A stretch of 64,000 nt of DNA from the NCBI RefSeq assembly GCF_051020765.1, contig NC_134929.1, positions 4,118,786-4,182,785 of the forward strand. Reading direction: 5' to 3'. The stretch comes from Lasioglossum baleicum (lineage: Eukaryota > Arthropoda > Insecta > Hymenoptera > Halictidae). Position 1 is the first letter of the stretch. Every line of letters begins with the position of its first letter. This document shows, one piece after another, positions 56,122 through 64,000 of this stretch. The notes beneath the pieces were generated by a model. That model had not been told where the DNA came from. It searched no databases and was given only the letters and a program-made list of their open reading frames with translations. The translations under genes were made by a program, and so were the position numbers.

Positions 56122-56504
56122 TGTAGGCGCGAACTATGTAACTATGAGTAATGCGGTGTGTTATTCGCGACTGGTGGCCGCTGCCCCCTGTAGGCTAACG
56201 CGGAAGACGCGAATTGTGTAAGATGTTTATATAGACAGGTATTCGAGAGTAGAAGAGAGATAGAGTTGAGGCTTTGAACTGAATAGATAATTGTTGTCAC
56301 GACGAAGGACTGTTCGTGTGTGTGTGCGATAGTGAGAGAGATAGAAACTACAAAGGACCGTAGACGATATCTTGTTAAACATTCAATATATATATATACA
56401 TATATATTCTTTTCTCCTAGAATCTAACTGCTAATCTAACTGCTGTAAGTTCGTGTGCAAATAAATGTATATTGTCCTGACAACTCGAACTGTTCTTTAC
56501 TACA
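56122..56504 (+). repeat. 5' LTR of the Gypsy element
   Basis: 383 bp from tgtaggcgcgaac to ctttactaca. It contains a (gt)n run and a (ta)n stretch near 56385-56406. The sequence after it (gttcaaatatcagaagtggg) should hold the primer binding site, but I cannot name the tRNA. Confidence 0.92.
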
Positions 56505-56798
56505 GTTCAAATATCAGAAGTGGGATTATTGCTTGGATTGATTATAAGGATTTAACTATTGGTGGTAACGAGCATTACGAGGATATTGATCAATGAACAT
56601 ATCGTGCTTAATGGGATTGATAGAGAACGATTTTGTGCTAAGTGAAATTTTCGGTTGGTGATAGAACGTTCGAGACATTTTGAAAGTGATACGCAGTCAC
56701 CTCTGGGTAGACAATAAGGACATCCTTATAGACAAGTCTTTGTTGGTACGACAGTTGCCGGTGATTTGTAAACACTTGAACTAGCAGTACGGTTTTGT

Positions 56799-59700
56799 AT
56801 GGACCGAACGACATTGGAGAGTTCATCGATAAACGACCTTCGAGGAATAGCAGCTCGCTTGAAAATTTCTAGTAAAGGCAGCCGTGTACAAATCTTGGAA
56901 CGATTATTAGATCATTTTGAGCGTGTAGGGTGGCCAACCTCAATGGAAATGATGTTAGGTGAAAACAGTCCAGATGTAGGATCACATAACGATCCAGATG
57001 CAGTAGTGCAGAGTAGAGGGAATGCATTGAACAGTAGAACGGTCAGTGAAATTAATATGCAGGAAATTGTGCAAGCGGTAGTGCATATTATGGAAGAGAG
57101 ACAGCGTTCTTCATCTTCGTTAACTGCAACGGAAAGTCTCCGCGTAAATACGGAACAAGTGCCAGTGAGAGGAACGGATTCAAATCAATCGAATATTTGG
57201 CAGCAGGTGAAATGCGCAGGAAAATTGATTCCTTCTTTTTCGGGAAAGGATGAAGAAAATGTGACAAGGTGGTTAGAGAGAGTCGGATGTGTGGCTCGAA
57301 TGTATCGATTTAAGGATGATGTGTTGGTTTTGGCGGCGATTAGCCAACTACAAGGTCGGGCGTTGGAATGGTATAATCGTCAACCGTTGGAGTCAGTTTC
57401 TACATGGGATGAATTCAGATTTCAAATTAGAAGATATTTTGAAAGAAAAGAATCGTATACTACAATTTTAGAAAGGATACGTGCCCGTTCGTGGAAATCA
57501 CACACGGAAAAATTTGTGGAGTATGCGGAAGCAAAATTGAATCTTATGCAATTTCTAACGTTGACGGAGAAAGAAAAAGTGGAACTCTTGGCTGATGGGG
57601 TGAAAGATTTTACACTCCGAAAACTAGTACTAAGTACTTGGATAAACAATGTTCCGGATTTCATCGAACACGTTCGAAAAATCACAGAAGACAATGTGGT
57701 CGTCAGAAAGACTGAACCATTTTCGAAATACGATAATAGAAGAGCAAATGAAGTGGGAGGAAGAATCAATGCAACAGAAGAGAAGGTGTGCTTTACGTGT
57801 AGGAAGCCAGGACATTTGTCGCAAAATTGTACGATGGCCAGACCGAAATGTTTCAAGTGTGGTCAACCGGGTCATCTCAGCCCAATGTGTCCAAACAGAG
57901 AAAATCGTCGGGGTGCAGCTCTGAATCATGTGCAGCGTCGTGATGCAGACTCATTCTCCGTGGAAGAAGCAGCGGGAAATCAGGAGGCAGAGGAAATCAC
58001 CCAAATCGGACGAATGCCTCAGGATGAGTGTGATAAGCCATTTGTTTACATTTATAGATTGAGTAATGAGACAAAAATACGTACTTTAATAGACACTGGT
58101 AGCCCAGTTAGCTTATTAAAAAAATCGGGGTACGAAAATTTATTTCGAGATCGCGGATTATTAAAGGTTAAAAAGGAAATTAACTATAATGGAATTAACG
58201 AATCTCCTGTTATAATTTATGGTAAAATTTATGACCAAATTGTGTTAGGGAATATTAAGGATTCTTGGTTTGATATTGTCTTTTTAGTAGTAGATGATAA
58301 AACTATGAGATACGATGCGATTATCGGTAGAGATTTTGTGAATAGTTCTAAGTTAAAGTTTACCTATTATAATAACCAATGTACTTTCGAACACGCTTAC
58401 AGCTGCGATGAAGATGTCAAAAGTATTCTTACTATTAACGCTATTGAGAAGAGGGAGAAATATGATGTAATAACGGAAAATTTAGATAAAAACCTTTGCT
58501 TAAAGGATCGACAGGATTTGTTAAATACATTTAGAGAGGTTGAAAACATGGAAATCGATAGAGTAGAAGACGGTCATTGCGTATATGTACATTTAAAGGA
58601 CCACTCTTTTTTTAGATACACACCAAGACGTATGTCGATGACAGAAAAGAAAGAGCTACAGGATATAATAGACGACTTGCTTGAAAAGGGTATTATTAAA
58701 TCAAGTATTTCTCCATACTGTTCTAGGATTGTATTAGTATCAAAAAGGAATGGTAAAAAGAGGATGTGTGTCGATTTAAGACCACTCAATCAAAGGATAT
58801 TTCCTCAAAAATATCCGTTTCCAATAATCGAAGATCAGCTGGATAAATTGTATGGTAAGAGTGTTTTTACCAAGCTGGATCTGAAAGATAGTTTTCATCA
58901 ACTGGATATCCATCCAGAGCATACACGATATTTTTCTTTTGCTACGCATTCTGGACAATATGAGTTTGTCAAAATGCCATTTGGTTATTCAGAAGCACCA
59001 GCAGAATTTCAAAAACGGGTTCTTCAAATTTTTGATTCATTAATTAGAGAAGGAAAGATTTTAATTTACATTGATGATATTCTCATTCCTACTGTGTCGA
59101 TTAAGGAAAATCTAAAAATATTAAAGGAAGTATTGATTTATTTGAAAAAATACGGATTGGAATTGAATTTAGCCAAATGTACATTCTTAAGTAAAGAAAT
59201 TGAATATTTAGGTTATCTAATTTCATCAAAGGGTATTACGCTATGCAAACGTCATGTTCAAGCTATATTAGATTTTCCGTGTCCTAGAAATATTAAAGAG
59301 TTAAGAAGTTTCTTAGGGTTATCAAACTACTTTAGAAAATTTATTAAAGATTATTCTGTTAAAACTAAACCACTTCAGGCGTTGATTAAAAAGGATGTAG
59401 AATTTGTATTTAATCAAGAGTGCATGACAGCATTTCAAGAATTAAAAATAGAATTAACAAACCCGCCGGTATTATGTATATATAACCCTGTTGCGGATAC
59501 AGAATTACATACAGACGCTAGTAGTCTAGGCTTTGGAGCCATTTTGCTTCAAAAACAATCCGATGGTCATATGCGTCCAATTGGTTATTTCAGTAAGGCA
59601 ACTTCCGATGCCGAGAAAAACTATCACAGTTATGAATTAGAAACGCTTGCTATTGTACGAGCTATAGAGCGTTTTCATGTATATATCCATGGCATAAAGT

Positions 59701-60185
59701 TTCGCGTTGTTACTGATTGTAATTCATTAGTGCAGGCGATGAAAAAAATAAATATAAATCCGAGCAAATTATTATTAGGTTACGACCAAAGGCAAAATAG
59801 CGATAAAGAACTTTGTACGTTCATTGAACAGTTAACGGAAATAGATGTAAACTTAGAAGAGGAGCGTACTAAGTTGCGGGATTCGGCTCAAATTGTAAAC
59901 CGTGCGATTCAGGAATATAATAAATCGAAATACGACGAAAAACATAGAAAACCCTCACAATATAAAGAAGGAGATTTAGTATTGGTGAGAATTTTGCAAC
60001 ACTCACCGGGAATAAATCAAAAACTGCTCCCAAAATACAAGGGACCTTATCAAATTAAAGCTGTTTTGAAAAAGAACAGATTCGTTGTTACTGATATACC
60101 AGGTTTTAGTTTAACGCAGAAACCATTGAATACTATTTTTTCGTCGGATAAATTGAAACCATGGATTAGAATAAGTGATGAATAG
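56799..60185 (+). CDS. Gypsy gag-pol polyprotein, 1128 codons, integrase core missing
   Basis: One frame encodes gag and pol. Residues ~8-40 (SSINDLRGIAARLKISSKGS) look like a SAP-type DNA-binding motif. A retrotransposon gag region follows, then two CCHC knuckles (CFTCRKPGHLSQNC at 331 and CFKCGQPGHLSPMC at ~351), a protease (LIDTGSPVSLL, Asp ~432), reverse transcriptase (YIDD at 757-760) and RNase H (TDASSLGFGAIL, Asp906; TDCNS, Asp973). At ~residue 988 the frame jumps from RNase H directly into SKLLLGYDQR and the integrase C-terminal GPY module (YKGPYQIKAVL). The rest of RNase H, the integrase zinc finger and its DDE core are absent in frame. It could make particles and cDNA but not integrate alone. 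Confidence 0.88.
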   Translation: MDRTTLESSSINDLRGIAARLKISSKGSRVQILERLLDHFERVGWPTSMEMMLGENSPDVGSHNDPDAVVQSRGNALNSRTVSEINMQEIVQAVVHIMEERQRSSSSLTATESLRVNTEQVPVRGTDSNQSNIWQQVKCAGKLIPSFSGKDEENVTRWLERVGCVARMYRFKDDVLVLAAISQLQGRALEWYNRQPLESVSTWDEFRFQIRRYFERKESYTTILERIRARSWKSHTEKFVEYAEAKLNLMQFLTLTEKEKVELLADGVKDFTLRKLVLSTWINNVPDFIEHVRKITEDNVVVRKTEPFSKYDNRRANEVGGRINATEEKVCFTCRKPGHLSQNCTMARPKCFKCGQPGHLSPMCPNRENRRGAALNHVQRRDADSFSVEEAAGNQEAEEITQIGRMPQDECDKPFVYIYRLSNETKIRTLIDTGSPVSLLKKSGYENLFRDRGLLKVKKEINYNGINESPVIIYGKIYDQIVLGNIKDSWFDIVFLVVDDKTMRYDAIIGRDFVNSSKLKFTYYNNQCTFEHAYSCDEDVKSILTINAIEKREKYDVITENLDKNLCLKDRQDLLNTFREVENMEIDRVEDGHCVYVHLKDHSFFRYTPRRMSMTEKKELQDIIDDLLEKGIIKSSISPYCSRIVLVSKRNGKKRMCVDLRPLNQRIFPQKYPFPIIEDQLDKLYGKSVFTKLDLKDSFHQLDIHPEHTRYFSFATHSGQYEFVKMPFGYSEAPAEFQKRVLQIFDSLIREGKILIYIDDILIPTVSIKENLKILKEVLIYLKKYGLELNLAKCTFLSKEIEYLGYLISSKGITLCKRHVQAILDFPCPRNIKELRSFLGLSNYFRKFIKDYSVKTKPLQALIKKDVEFVFNQECMTAFQELKIELTNPPVLCIYNPVADTELHTDASSLGFGAILLQKQSDGHMRPIGYFSKATSDAEKNYHSYELETLAIVRAIERFHVYIHGIKFRVVTDCNSLVQAMKKININPSKLLLGYDQRQNSDKELCTFIEQLTEIDVNLEEERTKLRDSAQIVNRAIQEYNKSKYDEKHRKPSQYKEGDLVLVRILQHSPGINQKLLPKYKGPYQIKAVLKKNRFVVTDIPGFSLTQKPLNTIFSSDKLKPWIRISDE

Positions 60186-60289
60186 CTTTAAGTATATGTA
60201 TATGTATTTTCACTTTTGGTAATGGTTTTCTTTAATTATTGTATTGTATTTACGTTCGTGGTCGAACTAGAGATCAGGATGGCCGAATC

Positions 60290-60672
60290 TGTAGGCGCGA
60301 ACTATGTAACTATGAGTAATGCGGTGTGTTATTCGCGACTGGTGGCCGCTGCCCCCTGTAGGCTAACGCGGAAGACGCGAATTGTGTAAGATGTTTATAT
60401 AGACAGGTATTCGAGAGTAGAAGAGAGATAGAGTTGAGGCTTTGAACTGAATAGATAATTGTTGTCACGACGAAGGACTGTTCGTGTGTGTGTGCGATAG
60501 TGAGAGAGATAGAAACTACAAAGGACCGTAGACGATATCTTGTTAAACATTCAATATATATATATACATATATATTCTTTTCTCCTAGAATCTAACTGCT
60601 AATCTAACTGCTGTAAGTTCGTGTGCAAATAAATGTATATTGTCCTGACAACTCGAACTGTTCTTTACTACA
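60290..60672 (+). repeat. 3' LTR of the Gypsy element
   Basis: 383 bp, apparently identical to the 5' LTR. Followed by the CTAT duplication. Confidence 0.92.
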
Positions 60673-60676
60673 CTAT

Positions 60677-61177
60677 TTAATACTTTGATTTTGATCTCTG
60701 TTATTTTTTTTGTATAATTTATATTTTTGTATAATTTATATTTTTGTTATTATATTTTTGTTATTATATTTTTGTTATTATATTTTTATTAACATAATAA
60801 ACTATAATATGAACCAGATTTGTTATTTGTAAATTGAAACCTTATACTAAACCAAAAAATAAATTTTTCCCGTTAGAATATATCTGAATCTGCAAAAAAC
60901 AAATAAATAAATAAATTATATTTACATTCAGTTTGTCCATAATTAAAAATTACATCATTTAAATCATTCTGTGCTATATAGGTCCATTACTAACTTTGTT
61001 GTAATTTATATTTAATTTTAAATAACTTAAAATATATTGTTTAATTAACAAAAACCAACTAAATGTTGTAAAAAGTTAATAATTATTCATATTTTATACA
61101 ACTGTAAACATATCAATTGATAAATATAGAGAAATAGGCGATTTAGAGTTTTGTCCAGCTAAAAAGGCCATTTGGCA
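60677..61177. other. 3' non-coding part of Transib
   Basis: AT-rich, with a small tandem repeat of tttttgtataatttata and tttttgttattata units at 60708-60786. No gene. Confidence 0.6.
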
Positions 61178-61189
61178 CACTGTGTGCCG

Positions 61190-61859
61190 GGGCGTTACTG
61201 CTAACCAAGAGCGGCCGTGGTCCTTACCTCGTCCTCTCTCTCGGAATAGCAAATAGGCCGAGTCCCTCCGTGAACCCTCTATTTATATAAATCCGTTACT
61301 ATCCGCGAACGAGAAATCAACAGCGGTCGTTAAGCGCGATTCGTCTTTTCGCGCGCTCCCCTTACGCCGCTACCTCACGTCGGTCGTCTACAAACTATGC
61401 TTCTAGAAGCTTCTAGAAACTTGTCGATTCTGAATTTCTTCTAGAATATTCTATACATGCTACAATATATATATATAATATATATAATAAAATATATATA
61501 TAATATATATATAAATATATATATATAATGTCTATTGTTATATCGTAGGGTTTTTGACACGGTCAAATAAACAATACTGAGTTTCTGTAACAAAGAGGTT
61601 AATATATTCGTAACTTATGTATGACTACTATTTACATTGCTTTATCTTATAGCTACCTGTAACAGAGAGAAACGACATTAAAGTTTATTCTATCCTTGAT
61701 GTCAATTCCCTTGTTTAGTTTTATTAACTTTATTCACTTCTTTATTTATATCGTACGCTTGATCGCGTGTTGTAGATGTCGACTTGTATCGTTCTCATTG
61801 GCCGCGTTCGTCAGTGCGCGGCAAATTCAAATCAAAGAAATGCACTTACGCACTTTCTT

Positions 61860-61860
<1 letters not shown>
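61190..61860. other. Right part of the LTR-like insertion
   Basis: A GC-rich stretch (61190-61440) and then AT-rich DNA with a (ta)n region at 61466-61528. No gene is recognised. Confidence 0.45.

Positions 61861-61863
<3 letters not shown>

Positions 61864-61898
<35 letters not shown>
61864..61898. repeat. (TA)n microsatellite at an insertion junction
   Basis: About 17 TA units. It lies at the point where the non-LTR frame resumes and probably expanded from the duplicated target. Confidence 0.9.
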
Positions 61899-61901
<3 letters not shown>

Positions 61902-62408
61902 AAGCTAGGGTACCAAAGTATCTAGAGGAGAAAGGAGAAGGAGACAGTCAGAGCCTAATAGCGAGAGCAAGATGTGGAAATATGGAAGAAGGGAACAAAT
62001 ACTGGAGAAAGGAGGAAGAGAGAATGTGCGGGATATGTGAGAGACACCTGGGGAAATTAAAACACCTGGCAGAAGACTGTGAAGGGGTGAAAAGAATTAA
62101 CATAAGTATAGAAAAGATAGTACAGGAGAAAAGAGGGGGAGAAACAGTAGAATGGCTTAGGAGTATAGAGAAAAAAAGGAATGAAATAATCAAAAGGAAA
62201 GAGAGAGAGGCAAAATTAGCGGGGGTACAGTTAGATAGATCAACATAGACTATAGACAATAAGACATTTGATGTGGTATGGGATATGGATGGGTGAGTGG
62301 AGGAATGGATGGATGGAGGAATAGAGGGATGAATGACTTAGAGATTTGTAATCCAAGTCCAATTTCTTGGCCGCAAGGCTGAAATAAATAAATACTACTA
62401 CTACTATC
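61890..62408 (+). pseudogene. Non-LTR reverse transcriptase protein, C-terminus and 3' tail (second half)
   Basis: The frame continues the protein of 51418-52267: VPKYLEEKGEGDSQSLIARA, then a Cys/His motif (CGICERHLGKLKHLAEDC) common at the C-terminus of these elements, stopping at 62246-62248. The 3' UTR (62249-62408) ends with ggccgcaaggctgaaataaataaatac and a (tac)n tail. Confidence 0.82.
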
Positions 62409-62420
62409 AGTGTCGCTTTT

Positions 62421-62608
62421 TATCATGAAGATGATCATTTGTATTTTATAATTAGTTTGAATTGCTCGTAAACATTAGATACCACGTACAAAAAGACGAT
62501 GCGCGACGGATAGATTCTTTAGACGAAGCAAATTAACCTATATTACTTTGAGTAGTACATTTAGTAAAGTATTTTTTCGATTATTTAGAAATTTTGATTT
62601 GTCTAAAG
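62421..62608. other. Flank between non-LTR element and hAT MITE
   Basis: AT-rich, nothing recognised. Confidence 0.4.
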
Positions 62609-62752
62609 CAGACCTGGGCGACAGTGGCCCGAAAAACACATGTTGCTGTTTCTCTCCTTCTCTTGCTCGGTAAGCTTTCCTTCTCTTGCTCGGTAAGACA
62701 GTCTCAGAGTAGCAGCAACATGTATTTTTTAGGCCACCGTCGCCCAGGTCTG
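62609..62752. mobile_element. hAT-type MITE, 144 bp
   Basis: Ends CAGACCTGGGCGACAGTGGCC and complement (62732-62752). 8-bp duplication GTCTAAAG at 62601-62608 and 62753-62760. Internal direct repeat ttctcttgctcggtaag (62661 and 62680). Confidence 0.92.
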
Positions 62753-62760
62753 GTCTAAAG

Positions 62761-64000
62761 GATCATCCAAGGATTTTTAAATATTTCCATAAATATTCAG
62801 AATAAATAAATCAATCTATTAAGATATCTATTACTTTACACAATAAATACAGAAACTGCGGAACGATCGACTTCTCTCGAAACTTGTGATTCGTCTCGGA
62901 AGTCGTCGATCGTTTTCACTGCGAGCACGTTTAGGGTTTCAGTTGTTTGGTGAACCGCCGAAGAAAAAGGAGAGGTTATACGCCGAAGTGGCCCCGACAA
63001 ATTGTCGCTCAAGAGGGCAACTACAATGGCCTCGCATCTTCGAATGCGAAGTCATTTGATTCATTACTACCTTGTCACTGTACTCGTCTGTAGAAGTAGT
63101 AGTCGTAGATGGAGTTTGTTCTATGTATACATGGGCAGGCCTCGCCGCCCCAACGATCAGCGGAGATTGTTGAAATCAATTTGTTAGAACATCTATTTTT
63201 CATTCTACATCTAACCTCGTTAGCAATGACCAATTTTCCACTCAAATGACACCGAACGTACGCTTTCAACATCATTATTATTCACTGATTCTACAAGAGC
63301 ATGTTCTATAATCCATTTACGGATATGTAGTCACGAATTCACGAATTTCATATTTCTCCAGTTTCTGCCAGAAAAGGTAATTCGAAATCTTCAGCCTGAC
63401 AACATATTGAAAGATCTTAGAAGTCGTTGATCATCGAATTCTTTTATTCAATAACATATTATCGATTCGTTTTCATTAGTTTTTGCCATTTTTGTAACTA
63501 TCTATTATATTTTTCAATTCCAATATTGTACGATAATGTGTACATTGAATTATATTTTGTACAATTTTAGCACTACCATAACTTGGCGACGGTCGTCGTC
63601 AATTTAAGATTACACTGTCCAACAGCCAAAAAGTATTTCGATTCCCACTATGCGATTCTTGTAGTTTTCCGCGCTGATTCCGAATCTGGTTTTAATTTTT
63701 TTCCTATACGTCCAGTTTTTGAGAAAATGGAGTTTAAAAAAAAGACATATTTTTCAACTTTAAACAAATATTCCGATGTTATTATAAAAGATATTGAATT
63801 GTTCTTTACAGCAAAAGATTCTGTAGACTTTCCCGAATACAGTGATATCCAATATTAATACATTATGATTGTTTAAATATGTTTAAACAATGATTAAAGA
63901 CGGAGATGCACCACTTTTGCACCAATTTTTGCGGATATTTTCGAATTTATCTCAAAAAATAAGGGTCCAGCGAAAAATTGAACTATACCACGCGAAAGAG
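62761..64000. other. Unassigned right end of the window
   Basis: No gene is recognised. A 91-codon forward frame (63583-63858) reads protein-like (HCPTAKKYFDSHYAILVVF) but has no known motif; it may be the last exon of a gene or element mostly outside this reading. Inverted words acgatcgact/gtcgatcgt near 62865-62915 form a small hairpin. Confidence 0.35.

Larger units (their letters stand above)
56122..60672 (+). mobile_element. Gypsy-type LTR retrotransposon, recent insertion, integrase-deleted
   Basis: LTRs 56122-56504 and 60290-60672 (383 bp each, TG...CA) appear identical on reading, so insertion was recent. A 4-bp duplication CTAT lies at 56118-56121 and 60673-60676. One long gag-pol frame (56799-60185) lacks the integrase catalytic part. 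It sits in the Transib 3' region. Confidence 0.92.
52727..61184 (+). mobile_element. Transib transposon with transposase, split by a Gypsy insertion
   Basis: Inverted ends of ~36 bp: CACAGTGTGCCAAATGGCAT at 52727, then tttttagctggacaaaa, and the complement ending at 61184, with one mismatch. The 5-bp direct repeat TGCCG lies at 52722-52726 and 61185-61189. The heptamer CACAGTG equals the V(D)J signal heptamer, as in other Transib elements. Without the 4.55-kb Gypsy insertion the element is about 3.9 kb, the normal size for an autonomous Transib. The Gypsy lies 3' of the transposase gene and does not break it. Confidence 0.93.
52268..61863. mobile_element. LTR-like insertion into the non-LTR element, itself split by Transib
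   Basis: It starts tgtagccattacgg (52268) and appears to end ctttctttaca (61863), TGTA...TACA ends like an LTR. Without the Transib it is ~1.13 kb. It has caaataaacaatactgag near 61566, plausible as an LTR signal. The right flank is a (ta)n run (61864-61898), so a target duplication cannot be read. The non-LTR frame runs YKY before it and ICEARVPK after it, which supports a single insertion. A solo LTR is likely but not proven. Confidence 0.5.
51418..62408 (+). mobile_element. 5'-truncated non-LTR retrotransposon carrying nested insertions
   Basis: The direct repeat AGTGTCGCTTTT (12 bp) lies at 51406-51417 and 62409-62420, a target-site duplication. The right end has a (tac)n-type tail (actactactacta) after aaataaataa, typical of these elements. 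Coding pieces at 51418-52267 and 61890-62248 join in order. The 9.6 kb between them is later insertions. The element itself is only about 1.37 kb, truncated within the reverse transcriptase. Confidence 0.85.

Noticed and set aside
1..64000. CRISPR arrays, tRNA or rRNA genes, bacterial operons
   Set aside because: The tandem repeats found lack CRISPR-like spacing with unique spacers, and no cloverleaf or rRNA core sequence was seen. Introns and eukaryotic transposons show the window is not bacterial.

Overview
This window is a dense, nested pile of transposable elements from an insect genome. An ant or other hymenopteran is my best guess, from the mix of element families, but no host gene is present to prove it. 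I found no conserved single-copy gene, tRNA, rRNA or CRISPR array. Nearly every coding stretch belongs to a mobile element or to a fossil viral insertion, and most are broken. The exceptions with long open frames are a Transib transposase (53811-55989), a two-gene CMC/EnSpm element (44160-46283 and 46944-49367), a Tc1 transposase (26425-27417) and a Gypsy gag-pol frame that lacks its integrase core (56799-60185).

Layout, left to right. 1-4.0 kb: AT-rich sequence, a degenerate ~293-bp tandem array, a minisatellite and a foldback element. 4.0-6.2 kb: a decayed PIF/Harbinger element with convergent DNA-binding-protein and transposase remnants. 6.3-8.7 kb: an R2-type non-LTR fragment split by a 2.1-kb non-autonomous Transib element (CACAGTG ends, CGTCG target duplication). 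8.7-17.3 kb: a small hAT MITE, a FLYWCH/MULE relic carrying a 1.7-kb solo-LTR-like insertion in an intron, and a mariner pseudogene. 17.3-24 kb: a RING-finger pseudogene, a hAT transposase tail and several copies of a Mutator-like transposase fused to a YqaJ-type nuclease.

24-30 kb is a chimera: LTR-like sequence, then a negative-strand RNA virus L (polymerase) relic interrupted by a Tc1 element, then a Gypsy integrase tail, then a nucleoprotein-like relic. It is followed by a BEL/Pao-like gag frame. 30-37.5 kb holds a hAT element with a nested 1.7-kb LTR-like insertion, a palindromic MITE and a reverse-strand Gypsy pseudogene with a tRNA-Lys-type primer binding site. 37.6-42.5 kb holds MITEs and a 2.2-kb palindrome. 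42.5-50.4 kb is one apparently complete CMC/EnSpm element (CACTG ends, TA duplication) with a six-exon SAM-domain gene and an 807-codon transposase.

51.4-62.4 kb is a four-level nest. A 5'-truncated non-LTR retrotransposon has a 12-bp target duplication at both ends (51406-51417 and 62409-62420). It is split by an LTR-like insertion. That insertion is split by an 8.5-kb Transib element (TGCCG duplication). The Transib is split by a Gypsy-type element with 383-bp LTRs that look identical. The remaining sequence to 64 kb holds one hAT MITE and otherwise unrecognised AT-rich DNA.

The strongest biology is the RAG1-related Transib material (one apparently intact copy, one deletion derivative, both with CACAGTG ends), the two-gene EnSpm element, the transposase-YqaJ fusion family and the virus-retrotransposon chimera. 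All positions were read by eye; homology calls rest on remembered family motifs and were not tested by database search.
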